A stretch of DNA of 64,000 bases. Source: Kineobactrum salinum (GTDB lineage Bacteria > Pseudomonadota > Gammaproteobacteria > Pseudomonadales > Halieaceae). Positions within the stretch are counted from its first letter, which is position 1, and every line of letters begins with the position of its first letter. Below the pieces are notes generated by a model that ran no database searches, was not told the origin of the DNA, and was given only the letters and a program-made list of their open reading frames with translations. Of this stretch, positions 1 to 6,260 are shown in pieces. Both the position numbers and the translations under genes were made by a program. The stretch spans positions 1 to 64,000 of the forward strand of contig NZ_CP048711.1 of the NCBI RefSeq assembly GCF_010669285.1, in the 5' to 3' direction.

Positions 1-30
1 CGGGCATTATTAAGGGCCATCAGAGGATAG
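1..30 (+). CDS. 3' end of small phage membrane protein (partial copy)
   Basis: The window starts in frame within the last nine codons (RALLRAIRG, then TAG). They are identical to the end of the 73-residue membrane protein at 5764-5985. The rest of the gene lies left of the window. It shows that the array continues upstream. The AGAGGAT inside the last codons also serves as ribosome binding site for the coat gene five bases further on. Confidence 0.8.
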   Translation, partial: RALLRAIRG

Positions 31-34
31 AGCT

Positions 35-181
35 ATGGACGCAGCAGCCGTTACAGCTATCACTTCGGCGGTCGATTTTGCCTCAGTTGTAACGGGTATT
101 GGTGCAGTATTCGCCGCCGTTGTACTGGTCAAGGTCGCCATCGTTGGCGGTAGCAAACTCATCTCAGCCATTCGCGGCTGA
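35..181 (+). CDS. Major coat protein, pVIII-like (copy A)
   Basis: This 48-residue protein has a short amphipathic N-terminus (MDAAAVTAITSAVDF), a hydrophobic core around residues 17-38 and a basic tail (K33, K41, R47). That is the layout of a mature filamentous-phage major coat protein, which coats the ssDNA after insertion into the inner membrane. It has no cleavable leader, unlike Ff and Pf1 pVIII, which resembles the leaderless Pf3 coat protein. A good Shine-Dalgarno (AGAGGA) lies 9 bases upstream and a strong terminator follows directly, so the coat message may end here for high expression. The family call rests on size, composition and position. Confidence 0.8.
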   Translation: MDAAAVTAITSAVDFASVVTGIGAVFAAVVLVKVAIVGGSKLISAIRG

Positions 182-190
182 GCAATACCC

Positions 191-212
191 GCCCCTCACG
201 GGGGCTTTTTTT
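191..212 (+). terminator. Intrinsic terminator after coat gene (copy A)
   Basis: A GCCCC/GGGGC stem with a five-base loop is followed by seven T. It sits 9 bases after the coat stop codon. Copy B (6146-6168) has one more C, which makes a perfect 6-bp stem. Read-through would be needed to express the downstream minor coat genes. Confidence 0.8.
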
Positions 213-226
213 ACAGGCACATCACA

Positions 227-304
227 ATGCTGGACCTCTATTACTGGACCTTCTTTTTTTGCGGCATGCTCGGTGCCATCATGTGGTTGCCGCCCCAGGT
301 ATGA
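227..304 (+). CDS. 25-residue hydrophobic micro-protein, possible pVII/pIX-like minor coat (copy A)
   Basis: The ORF encodes MLDLYYWTFFFCGMLGAIMW and five more residues, hydrophobic almost throughout and able to span a membrane once. It lies between the coat terminator and the adhesin gene. Its stop overlaps the adhesin start (ATGA at 301-304), which indicates translational coupling. Filamentous phages encode tiny minor coat proteins (pVII, pIX of about 30 residues) in this place, so a virion-tip role is likely. That is inference, since sequences this short cannot be assigned by motif. Confidence 0.6.
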   Translation: MLDLYYWTFFFCGMLGAIMWLPPQV

Positions 305-1890
305 ATTCGTCAATCAAATTTGTTGCGTTTTTTTTCATTGCGCTATTTTTGCCGTCTACTGCTTTAGCTACTGTTTGGATTCATGATGACAATTATTATA
401 CGACTTTAAATGCAGCCGGTTCGGCATCATGCAGTGCTAAGGGCCAAAGCGCCGTCGATTATGACTCAGGACCTCCTAGCTATGTGCGATGCGCTCCTAG
501 TTACAATTGGTATTACGTGGCATCACAAGCCGGTGGATGCCCCGAAGGAACCGTTGAGAATACTACTACCCACATGTGCGAAGAACCGCCTCCTTTGCCC
601 AGTTGCCAGCCCGGATCGCTCGATTTACATTGTCAAGTTCCGTGCTCCGCAAACGTATTTCACACCGGCGGATACGTGGGCTATGGCGACACCTGCCCTG
701 GCGATGATCTGCTCGATGATCCCGCGTTAGAGGGATTTGACAGTTTCGCGTGTATCACTGATGGCGACCCTCATGTGTGTGACCCCGGTGCATCGCAGCA
801 CCATCTGCCGGAAAATACAGGTGCAATTAAGGTTGATGGTTCTGATAATGAAACGTGTGAAACGTGCAATATAGAAGAATACGGCACGTCTGAGGGGCAG
901 ACTGACAGTCTGGGGAATCCTACCGGCGTGACTCATCAGGGCGGCGGTGGTTCTAGTGGCGGCGGTGGTGGCGGCGAACCTGAAATATTAGTGCCGATCG
1001 CGCCACCGAGCGATTGCATAAACTCATTTTTGGCCGGTGTTCAAACTGGCGATTGTAATAACATGATCGATATACCGTATGAGGATTTGTCGGGACTCGA
1101 TCATCGTTGTGATGATGGCTTGCCTTATCCTTGCTCCGCTGAGGATTTTGAAAATACCAATTTAATCGAGGCATGCCGCTTAAATCCAACAATGCCCCAG
1201 TGTGAAACGACTGACGTTTATGATCTTTGCGCGCATGGTGGTGTGCCAATGCCGGTTATTGGATGCGATTATAATTTACCAATGGACCCGCCCGAGTGTA
1301 TCCCACCACAGGTGACTGACCCCGATGGATATTGTGTCACTCCTGCAAGCGATCCAGTCGTTACACCGACGCCGGAAGCGGTAGAAGAAATCGTAAATCC
1401 GCCCGGTGGACAGCCTTCGACACAGCCGCCACCGGTGCAGCAAACGGAGACGACGACGACCGAGACATCGCAGACAACAACGACCGATGGCAGCGGGAAT
1501 ACGACAACAACGACAACAACTGTCATCACGACTACTACAGAAGAAACGACCGACGGCGGGGCAGGGGAGTGCGATCCTACAGCGTCGGATTATCAGGATT
1601 GCATTGGCGGCAGTACAACTTACGATGATGCTGCGCCTACTGATCTAGACTCTGTTGCGACTGGTTATTATGACAGCCTTTCCGCAGTGCCGTTGGTTGC
1701 TGCTGTGAGCGGCGTTAGCTCGGTATTTTCAGGCTCAGGCAATTGCCCGACACCCAGCTTTTCGGCGTTCGGCCAGACTCACGTTATCGATATGCACTGC
1801 ATCGTTTTCGATGAAATCGAGGGTCCGTTGTCTGCAATTATGCTGGTCTTTTTCGCCATCATTGGTATACGTCACGTAGTGAGTGCCTGA
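301..1890 (+). CDS. pIII-like minor coat/adsorption protein (copy A)
   Basis: This 529-residue secreted protein has a signal peptide (MNSSIKFVAFFFIALFLPS, cleavage after ALA near residue 22). Next comes a cysteine-rich ectodomain and a glycine-rich linker around 213-225. A proline/threonine-rich stretch spans about 381-416, followed by a final ectodomain and a C-terminal membrane anchor at about 509-529 ending in IRHVVSA. This layout (signal, Cys-rich receptor domains, flexible linkers, C-terminal anchor) is that of inovirus pIII/OrfU host-attachment proteins. The chosen start is the ATG at 301, because it begins the signal peptide and overlaps the upstream stop. The host receptor cannot be predicted. 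Confidence 0.85.
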   Translation: MNSSIKFVAFFFIALFLPSTALATVWIHDDNYYTTLNAAGSASCSAKGQSAVDYDSGPPSYVRCAPSYNWYYVASQAGGCPEGTVENTTTHMCEEPPPLPSCQPGSLDLHCQVPCSANVFHTGGYVGYGDTCPGDDLLDDPALEGFDSFACITDGDPHVCDPGASQHHLPENTGAIKVDGSDNETCETCNIEEYGTSEGQTDSLGNPTGVTHQGGGGSSGGGGGGEPEILVPIAPPSDCINSFLAGVQTGDCNNMIDIPYEDLSGLDHRCDDGLPYPCSAEDFENTNLIEACRLNPTMPQCETTDVYDLCAHGGVPMPVIGCDYNLPMDPPECIPPQVTDPDGYCVTPASDPVVTPTPEAVEEIVNPPGGQPSTQPPPVQQTETTTTETSQTTTTDGSGNTTTTTTTVITTTTEETTDGGAGECDPTASDYQDCIGGSTTYDDAAPTDLDSVATGYYDSLSAVPLVAAVSGVSSVFSGSGNCPTPSFSAFGQTHVIDMHCIVFDEIEGPLSAIMLVFFAIIGIRHVVSA

Positions 1891-1891
1891 T

Positions 1892-2170
1892 ATGGATTGT
1901 AAATATACAGATATCGCCTGCCACTGGGATGGTGCAAAGGAAACTCTCAAGGGATGGGGCGCTGAATTTCTACAGTGGCTGCTCGATATCCTTATCACTG
2001 TGCTGTCCTATATCCCGGTCCCAGACTGGATGGAAAATGTCGGCAGCATGAACCTGCCGAGTGGCGTTCTCTGGTTTGCAAGCGCGTTTGAGCTGCAAGC
2101 GGGTGCTGCCATCATGGTCAGCGCTTGGACGCTGCGCTTCATCATTCGTCGTATTCCCGTTGTTGGATAA
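1892..2170 (+). CDS. pVI-like minor coat protein, DUF2523-type (copy A)
   Basis: The 92-residue protein has a charged N-terminus with two cysteines (MDCKYTDIACHWDGAKE). A membrane segment follows around residues 25-40 (FLQWLLDILITVLSYIP) and another near the C-terminus before RFIIRR. Between the adhesin and Zot, inoviruses carry the pVI-like/DUF2523 protein that anchors pIII at the virion end and helps release the particle. I start at the ATG at 1892; a GTG three codons upstream (1883) overlaps the adhesin end and is an alternative. The stop overlaps the Zot start (TAATG). Confidence 0.7.
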   Translation: MDCKYTDIACHWDGAKETLKGWGAEFLQWLLDILITVLSYIPVPDWMENVGSMNLPSGVLWFASAFELQAGAAIMVSAWTLRFIIRRIPVVG

Positions 2171-3240
2171 TGGCGATTACTGCTTACAGCGGCCTCCCAG
2201 GCTCTGGCAAATCTTATTCCGTAGTTGAGCATGTCATTCTGCCCGCGCTGCGCGCTGGCAATATCGTGTGGACCAACATCCCGATGGATCCCGATCTAAT
2301 GGATAGCGAGTTTGGCGGGCTCCTGAAGCAATTCAAAATTTCCGAGATCGAGGAAAATCAAAACTGGTTTCAGGAAACCTTCACTCCCGGGGCTACTATC
2401 GTGATCGATGAAGCGTGGCGACTCTGGCCCGCGGGGACTCGCGCTAACGCAATGCTGGAACAGCACAAGTCGTTCCTTGCTGAACATCGGCATATGGTCT
2501 CGGAAGACGGTCGCAGTACTGAAGTTGTCATAGTGACTCAGGATTTGTCACAGCTCGCGAGTTATCCCCGTTCCCTTGTTGCCTCTACGTATCGCACTAC
2601 AAAAATGGATATCATCGGCGCGAGCAAGAGTTTCCGCGTCGATGTGTATGAAGGCGCTGTGACCGGCAACAAGCCACCTGTCAAGCAACGAGTGCGCCAG
2701 ATTCCCGGCAAATACAAAGCTGACATTTACAAATACTATAAATCTCAGACCCTGAGTGAGTCAGCGAATCACGGCGATGAATCCCGCACTGATGACCGGA
2801 TCAACATTTTAAAATCCAAGTGGCTCCGGGTTGGATTCCCTTTCCTGATCGTGTTTTGCCTCTATATCGTTTATAAGGGCATGTCCGCCCTGGGCAGCTT
2901 CTACGGTTCTAGTGACGACATGGCGTCCACTCAGCAGCCGATGCAGCAGCAGGGCGATGCACCGACCAGGGCACCGCAGCGAGTCCGCCATTGGTTCGAC
3001 GGCATGAGTATCTCTATCAGCTTCAACATGGGCACCCATCCCCGCAATATCGTTTACCGGCTCGCGTTTGCCGGTCCCGCTGGCAGCGTCACGATGGGCA
3101 CCAATGAGCTGTACCGGCTCGGGTACAGCATCGAGCCTATTGATGCCTGTCTCGTCCGGCTGGTCGGCCACGGTGACTCTCGCTTGGTAATGTGTCCTGG
3201 TCCCGACACCGGCAAACGAGATAGCATTTTCGATATCTGA
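2170..3240 (+). CDS. zot: Zot-family assembly ATPase, pI-like (copy A)
   Basis: This 356-residue inner-membrane ATPase drives extrusion of the filament, the counterpart of Ff pI. Walker A GLPGSGKS is at residues 8-15 and Walker B TIVIDEAWRLWP at about 76-87. A single membrane segment around 217-239 (FPFLIVFCLYIVYKGM) separates the cytoplasmic ATPase from a periplasmic tail containing a cysteine pair (DACLVRLVG, VMCPGP). This order is typical of Zot proteins. The start at 2170 overlaps the upstream stop and gives an N-terminus directly ahead of the P-loop. This copy is intact, whereas the second is frameshifted. Confidence 0.93.
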   Translation: MAITAYSGLPGSGKSYSVVEHVILPALRAGNIVWTNIPMDPDLMDSEFGGLLKQFKISEIEENQNWFQETFTPGATIVIDEAWRLWPAGTRANAMLEQHKSFLAEHRHMVSEDGRSTEVVIVTQDLSQLASYPRSLVASTYRTTKMDIIGASKSFRVDVYEGAVTGNKPPVKQRVRQIPGKYKADIYKYYKSQTLSESANHGDESRTDDRINILKSKWLRVGFPFLIVFCLYIVYKGMSALGSFYGSSDDMASTQQPMQQQGDAPTRAPQRVRHWFDGMSISISFNMGTHPRNIVYRLAFAGPAGSVTMGTNELYRLGYSIEPIDACLVRLVGHGDSRLVMCPGPDTGKRDSIFDI

Positions 3241-3274
3241 TTTTTTGAGCGTAGCGAAAAAAACAGATATTGAA

Positions 3275-3376
3275 TGTGCGCATAATTTCCGGCTCGGATT
3301 ATGGTCATTAGCGAGCCGGGAAAATGGTTTTCCTCCCCGGCTCGCTATTTATCCATAGTCCGGATTATGCGCATAT
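3275..3376 (+). other. Phage attP: nested hairpin with two inverted XerC-arm copies
   Basis: TGTGCGCATAA (3275-3285) equals the XerC arm of the dif at 9230. Its near-perfect inverse TTATGCGCATAT is at 3365-3376; they pair over 12 bp with one G-T wobble. Inside are two more stems: GGATTATGG (3296-3304) with CCATAGTCC (3353-3361), and AGCGAGCCGGG (3310-3320) with CCCGGCTCGCT (3336-3346). The unpaired bases next to the XerC arm sit where the exchange region would be. CTXphi uses just such a folded single-strand attP for XerC-mediated integration. The function here is inferred from that precedent. Confidence 0.8.
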
Positions 3377-3408
3377 TTCCTTCGCTTATTCCCAATCGAT
3401 ATAGTTTA

Positions 3409-3451
3409 ATACACACATAACTATTGTCTCTATCTGTTATGTGTGTATAAT
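3409..3451 (+). promoter_or_regulatory. Promoter inside a perfect 13-bp inverted repeat (probable operator)
   Basis: ATACACACATAAC (3409-3421) and GTTATGTGTGTAT (3436-3448) are perfectly inverted, 14 bases apart. A sigma70-like promoter lies within: TTGTCT at 3424-3429, a 16-base spacer, then TATAAT at 3446-3451. It reads into the gene at 3481. A repressor bound to the arms would cover both promoter boxes. The ribbon-helix-helix protein at 3662-3835 and the minus-strand protein at 3960-4157 are the candidate binders. Confidence 0.7.
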
Positions 3452-3480
3452 ACTAATTATAGACAAACGGGAGAGTAAAA

Positions 3481-3678
3481 ATGCAAGCGATAAAGCCTGA
3501 AAATAGCATCACCGTCACACGTTACATGCAGTCACTCTTGGCACAGTGGACATTGTTGGACTCTGCTGGCAGAGCTGTGAGGGGCGATGAGTGGTATGCC
3601 AAGCGTGAAGAGCGGCATGAATTAGCAGATCGCATAGTGTATCTGCTGAGGGAGACGATCAATGACAGCGCCAATTGA
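3481..3678 (+). CDS. Small phage protein of unknown function
   Basis: This 65-residue soluble protein begins MQAIKPENSITVTRYMQSLL and is rich in charged residues, likely alpha-helical (YAKREERHELADRIVYLLRE). A good ribosome binding site (GGGAG) precedes the ATG. It is the first gene after the operator-promoter at 3409-3451, and its end overlaps the ribbon-helix-helix gene by 17 bases, so both are probably made from one message. No family recognised. Its place, ahead of Rep and next to regulators, suggests an early or copy-control role. Confidence 0.6.
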   Translation: MQAIKPENSITVTRYMQSLLAQWTLLDSAGRAVRGDEWYAKREERHELADRIVYLLRETINDSAN

Positions 3679-3835
3679 TCCTAAACGCCCTCCACACCGC
3701 CCTAGGGAGCTTGAGGGCGGAAAGCGGGTCAATGTCTACCTGGATGCCGAAACGCTCTCACGCGCCCATACGCTTGGCGATGGCAACATTTCCGAGGGTA
3801 TCCGTCGAGCCCTGGCGACAACCCACCCCTCCTGA
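3662..3835 (+). CDS. 57-residue ribbon-helix-helix DNA-binding protein
   Basis: The ORF starts MTAPIDPKRPPHRPRELEGG and ends with a segment that fits a ribbon-helix-helix fold: a short strand (KRVNVYLD, residues 21-28), a first helix (AETLSRAHTLG) and a second helix after a turn (NISEGIRRALATT). Arc/CopG/MetJ-type repressors have this pattern and bind inverted or direct repeats through the strand. It starts inside the end of the previous gene in another frame. It is a good candidate for the repressor of the palindromic operator at 3409-3448, which would make the operon self-regulating. The fold is read by eye, so the call is moderate. Confidence 0.65.
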   Translation: MTAPIDPKRPPHRPRELEGGKRVNVYLDAETLSRAHTLGDGNISEGIRRALATTHPS

Positions 3836-3926
3836 CCTGTTCAGCCCGCTTTTCATCCCTCTGGATCCAATTCAGGGGGAAGGGAGTGCTAACGCTTTGT
3901 TGCCATGCGGGCGGCAGTGCGGTTTG

Positions 3927-3958
3927 AAGGCCAGAGGTAAGTAATACTGGCCTTTTGT
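3927..3958. terminator. Intrinsic terminator between convergent phage operons
   Basis: AAGGCCAG (3927-3934) and CTGGCCTT (3947-3954) form an 8-bp stem with a 12-base loop. On the plus strand the stem runs into TTGTC. It lies between the plus-strand small genes and the 3' end of the minus-strand regulator at 3960, so it may serve both. Confidence 0.55.
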
Positions 3959-3959
3959 C

Positions 3960-4157
3960 TCATTTCTGAGACTCCATCACCTTCCCCGTGCGCTTGAATT
4001 CTCTGATTTCATCCTCAGTTACTGTCTTTAATCCTTTTAAAATCAATAACTTAAGTATTTCCGTGTCCTTGAATCCGAGCTGGGTTTTAGTCACTGCCTC
4101 TACGGTCTTTTTTTCCACCTCCCTCCAGACCCTCTCATCGATGTGTTTTGTCGGCAT
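3960..4157 (-). CDS. Small charged phage regulator, divergent from rep
   Basis: This 65-residue protein (MPTKHIDERVWREVEKKTVE...) is highly charged and predicted helical, with a central leucine/isoleucine-rich segment (TEILKLLILKGLKTV). It is the only minus-strand gene of the phage unit and is divergent from rep across a 119-base AT-rich gap. That is the place and orientation of lysogeny repressors such as RstR in CTXphi. MPTKHIDERVWREVEK also resembles the start of small ribbon-helix-helix regulators. A repressor of the rep promoter is the best guess from position, with no specific family match. Confidence 0.6.
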   Translation of the reverse strand: MPTKHIDERVWREVEKKTVEAVTKTQLGFKDTEILKLLILKGLKTVTEDEIREFKRTGKVMESQK

Positions 4158-4213
4158 TTCCTGATTCTCCGGCGTTACTGATCTTCTATTTTACGTCTTT
4201 GAATCTAAGAAAC

Positions 4214-4276
4214 TTGACAACTAAGAATTTATATTCTAATAATTCAGCCTATTAATAAATTCTGAGATTCTCAGAA
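4214..4276 (+). promoter_or_regulatory. rep promoter with two inverted repeats
   Basis: TTGACA at 4214-4219 is a consensus -35 box. TAATAA at 4237-4242 (17-base spacer) is a plausible -10. AGAAT/ATTCT (4224-4237) is a short inverted repeat between the boxes. TTCTGAG/CTCAGAA (4260-4276) is a perfect 7-bp inverted repeat ending directly at the Rep start codon, so it could be an operator or a translational block. The divergent regulator at 3960-4157 is the likely partner. Confidence 0.6.
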
Positions 4277-5302
4277 ATGATTGATTGGCTTGACTTCGTT
4301 ATCCCTTGCCTCCACGACCCCATACCAGCCGGACGGGTCATGTCCATTTTGCCCAGCGGAGAACTTGAATATGACGTGCCGAAGCGGATGCAGGCCACCG
4401 GTACTTACGAGTCGAAAATGTGGGTCCGGAGCCAGGGCGGAGACGGGGAGGGAAGAGCAACTGAACTTTATATTTCCGGCAACCCCGCCAAATTTTTACA
4501 GGGGCACAACGTCTTTGGCTGCGAGCTGGTCTGCGATCTGGCGGCGGGCGTTGTTCGCAAGATCCTCGACACCGTTGGTATTTCATCTGATTTAACGGTG
4601 GCCCAAGCTCTCAAGGGTAATTTTTCCGTCAAGCGGATTGATATCACTCGGTCATTTTCCTTTGCCAGTCGGAACGAAGTGAAAGCGGTGTTATCGAGTC
4701 TGGCAATTAAATCCCGGTCGCGGATGGGGAGGGCGCAGACCTCTGGCGGGACGGTGTATCACGGTAAGCAATCGCGTCGTCACACCCTGAAATTTTATTG
4801 CAAAGCGGAAGAATTGGAAGCGGGTGAAAAACACAAGCTGCCTGCTGAGTTGGAAAAAACCCCTATTAAAGAGTTCGCGGAAACATTGCTGCGGGCTGAA
4901 TTAACGCTGCGATCAAAAGAGCTGATCGAGTTGGAAAAAACCGAGGGAAAACACTTTACCCCGAAGGTGTTGGATGCCCTCTACTTTGATTATTTCGGGA
5001 GGATTGAAATGGCTGCACAAGCTTACATACCTAGTGAAGAAATCAAGCTGCTTTCGCGCTCGATCCGCGACAGCTATTTGCTCTGGAAGGAGGGCGTTGA
5101 TGTACGCCCGATGATGAGCAAACCAACATTTTATCGGCACCGTTCCGAGTTGCTGCCTTTGGGCATCGATATCGCACTCCCGAATGAACAGGTTGAGTGC
5201 GAGATCATCCCTCTTTTTCGCAAAGTCACCGGCAGACCAGTCGGTATTCCGGATTGGGCCTATCAACAGGGTCTGGTCTATCAATCGAGAGTAGGGGGTT
5301 AA
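4277..5302 (+). CDS. Phage replication initiation protein, gene II/X family
   Basis: This 341-residue protein starts MIDWLDFVIPCLHDPIPAGR, the characteristic opening of the phage/plasmid replication protein II/X family found in Pf- and Ff-type inoviruses. Mid-protein segments rich in basic and aromatic residues (NFSVKRIDITRSFSF, GGTVYHGKQSRRHTLKFYCKAEEL) fit the nicking domain of that family. The C-terminal part around YFGRIEMAAQAYIPSEEI fits the gene X-like portion. It would nick the plus-strand origin and start rolling-circle replication of the replicative form. It is the only rep gene in the window; the right-hand partial copy lacks it. I did not identify the nick site. Confidence 0.85.
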   Translation: MIDWLDFVIPCLHDPIPAGRVMSILPSGELEYDVPKRMQATGTYESKMWVRSQGGDGEGRATELYISGNPAKFLQGHNVFGCELVCDLAAGVVRKILDTVGISSDLTVAQALKGNFSVKRIDITRSFSFASRNEVKAVLSSLAIKSRSRMGRAQTSGGTVYHGKQSRRHTLKFYCKAEELEAGEKHKLPAELEKTPIKEFAETLLRAELTLRSKELIELEKTEGKHFTPKVLDALYFDYFGRIEMAAQAYIPSEEIKLLSRSIRDSYLLWKEGVDVRPMMSKPTFYRHRSELLPLGIDIALPNEQVECEIIPLFRKVTGRPVGIPDWAYQQGLVYQSRVGG

Positions 5303-5306
5303 TCCC

Positions 5307-5581
5307 ATGTTGGTACAAGCCAAAATTATCGACGTTGATTTGCGCGTCCATAAAGACAAACAGGTTGCTGATGTGACCTTAAAATTTTCCGAGCCGAACG
5401 AGGCCATAGTTACCACGCTCTGGAATAACAGCGTTTCGCGTGGTGACCATAAGATTTTTCGGAGTTCGCTGGTCAAGACGTTTTGCTTGCGATTCGCCCC
5501 GAAATATTTAACGGCAACTTGAAGTATTCCATCAATACGATGGTTCGCCCGGTGCCTGTCAAGGCTCCAGGGGTCAAGTAA
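5307..5581 (+). CDS. Phage ssDNA-binding protein, pV-like (frame broken at T5 run)
   Basis: As read, the frame from 5307 ends at 5522 after 71 residues. Adding one T in the T5 run at 5455-5459 gives a 91-residue protein. It begins MLVQAKIIDVDLRVHKDKQ and ends LKYSINTMVRPVPVKAPGVK, with its stop directly before the next start at 5582. The restored C-terminus reads as coherent protein (DVLLAIRPEIFNGNL). Size, beta-rich composition and place after rep fit the inovirus protein that coats new viral strands, but I see no decisive motif. The break is probably a sequencing undercall, though it is the only one in a T run. Confidence 0.6.
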
Positions 5582-5764
5582 GTGCCTTTAGTGCTTATCG
5601 ATGAGCCATGCCCCTGTTGCTCTAGCAGGGGCTCGCAGTGTGCGCAATGCTTTTATGAAGCGTTAATGCCGCATTTCTTAAAGTCATTTCCTGAACCTCC
5701 TTTTCTCAAAGTGACGGATATCGATTATCTGCCTTTGCCTACTTTTGAACAGGAACTTCATTAA
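5582..5764 (+). CDS. Small cysteine-rich phage protein
   Basis: This 60-residue protein (GTG start adjoining the previous stop) has an N-terminal cluster of two cysteine pairs, CPCCSSRGSQCAQC, which could bind zinc. The remainder is acidic and proline-rich (FPEPPFLKVTDIDYLPLPTF). The stop overlaps the next ATG (TAATG). No family recognised. It is part of the rep-to-coat operon. Confidence 0.6.
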   Translation: MPLVLIDEPCPCCSSRGSQCAQCFYEALMPHFLKSFPEPPFLKVTDIDYLPLPTFEQELH

Positions 5765-5985
5765 TGTCGCTCACCCTCATTTGTTCCGGCGATATCACTA
5801 CCGACGAGGGTGTGGCTTTTTGCAGTACAGGGTGGCAGACGGCACAGCACGTCGCACCATTTGACATCTCGCAGTTAGACCCCGTTCTAATTGCGACGTG
5901 TGTGGGGTCCGGCTTCTTCATCATGCTTCCGCTTTGGGCTGCATGTTTGGGCGGTCGGGCATTATTAAGGGCCATCAGAGGATAG
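5764..5985 (+). CDS. Small phage membrane protein upstream of coat gene
   Basis: The 73-residue protein has a polar N-terminal half with two cysteines. A single membrane segment around residues 43-60 (VLIATCVGSGFFIMLPLWAA) is followed by a basic tail, GGRALLRAIRG. Single-span proteins of this size directly before the coat gene are common in inoviruses and may be minor virion components. The tail resembles that of the coat protein (SKLISAIRG). The last 30 bases are the sequence with which the window begins. Function unassigned. Confidence 0.65.
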   Translation: MSLTLICSGDITTDEGVAFCSTGWQTAQHVAPFDISQLDPVLIATCVGSGFFIMLPLWAACLGGRALLRAIRG

Positions 5986-5989
5986 AGCT

Positions 5990-6136
5990 ATGGACGCAGC
6001 AGCCGTTACAGCTATCACTTCGGCGGTCGATTTTGCCTCAGTTGTAACGGGTATTGGTGCAGTATTCGCCGCCGTTGTACTGGTCAAGGTCGCCATCGTT
6101 GGCGGTAGCAAACTCATCTCAGCCATTCGCGGCTGA
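5990..6136 (+). CDS. Major coat protein, pVIII-like (copy B)
   Basis: Identical over its 48 codons to the coat gene at 35-181, with the same AGAGGAT ribosome binding site and the same terminator position. Here the upstream operon (rep, ssDNA-binding protein, small ORFs) is also present, so this is the complete context: the coat gene is last before the terminator and first of the structural block. Confidence 0.8.
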   Translation: MDAAAVTAITSAVDFASVVTGIGAVFAAVVLVKVAIVGGSKLISAIRG

Positions 6137-6145
6137 GCAATACCC

Positions 6146-6168
6146 GCCCCCTCACGGGGGCTTTTTTT
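6146..6168 (+). terminator. Intrinsic terminator after coat gene (copy B)
   Basis: GCCCCC TCAC GGGGGC forms a perfect 6-bp stem with a 4-base loop, followed by seven T. Copy A at 191-212 has one C fewer. Because homopolymer bases are missing elsewhere in this window, this longer version is probably the true sequence. Confidence 0.85.
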
Positions 6169-6182
6169 ACAGGCACATCACA

Positions 6183-6260
6183 ATGCTGGACCTCTATTAC
6201 TGGACCTTCTTTTTTTGCGGCATGCTCGGTGCCATCATGTGGTTGCCGCCCCAGGTATGA
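6183..6260 (+). CDS. 25-residue hydrophobic micro-protein (copy B)
   Basis: Second, identical copy of the micro-gene at 227-304, again overlapping the adhesin start by ATGA. Conservation in place and coupling in both copies supports translation, although identity between tandem copies is not independent evidence. Confidence 0.6.
   Translation: MLDLYYWTFFFCGMLGAIMWLPPQV

Noticed and set aside
99-386. 95-codon frame across the coat gene and adhesin start
   Set aside because: It crosses the coat terminator in a different frame from coat, micro-protein and adhesin, all of which have better support. In copy B the one-base change alters its C-terminus.
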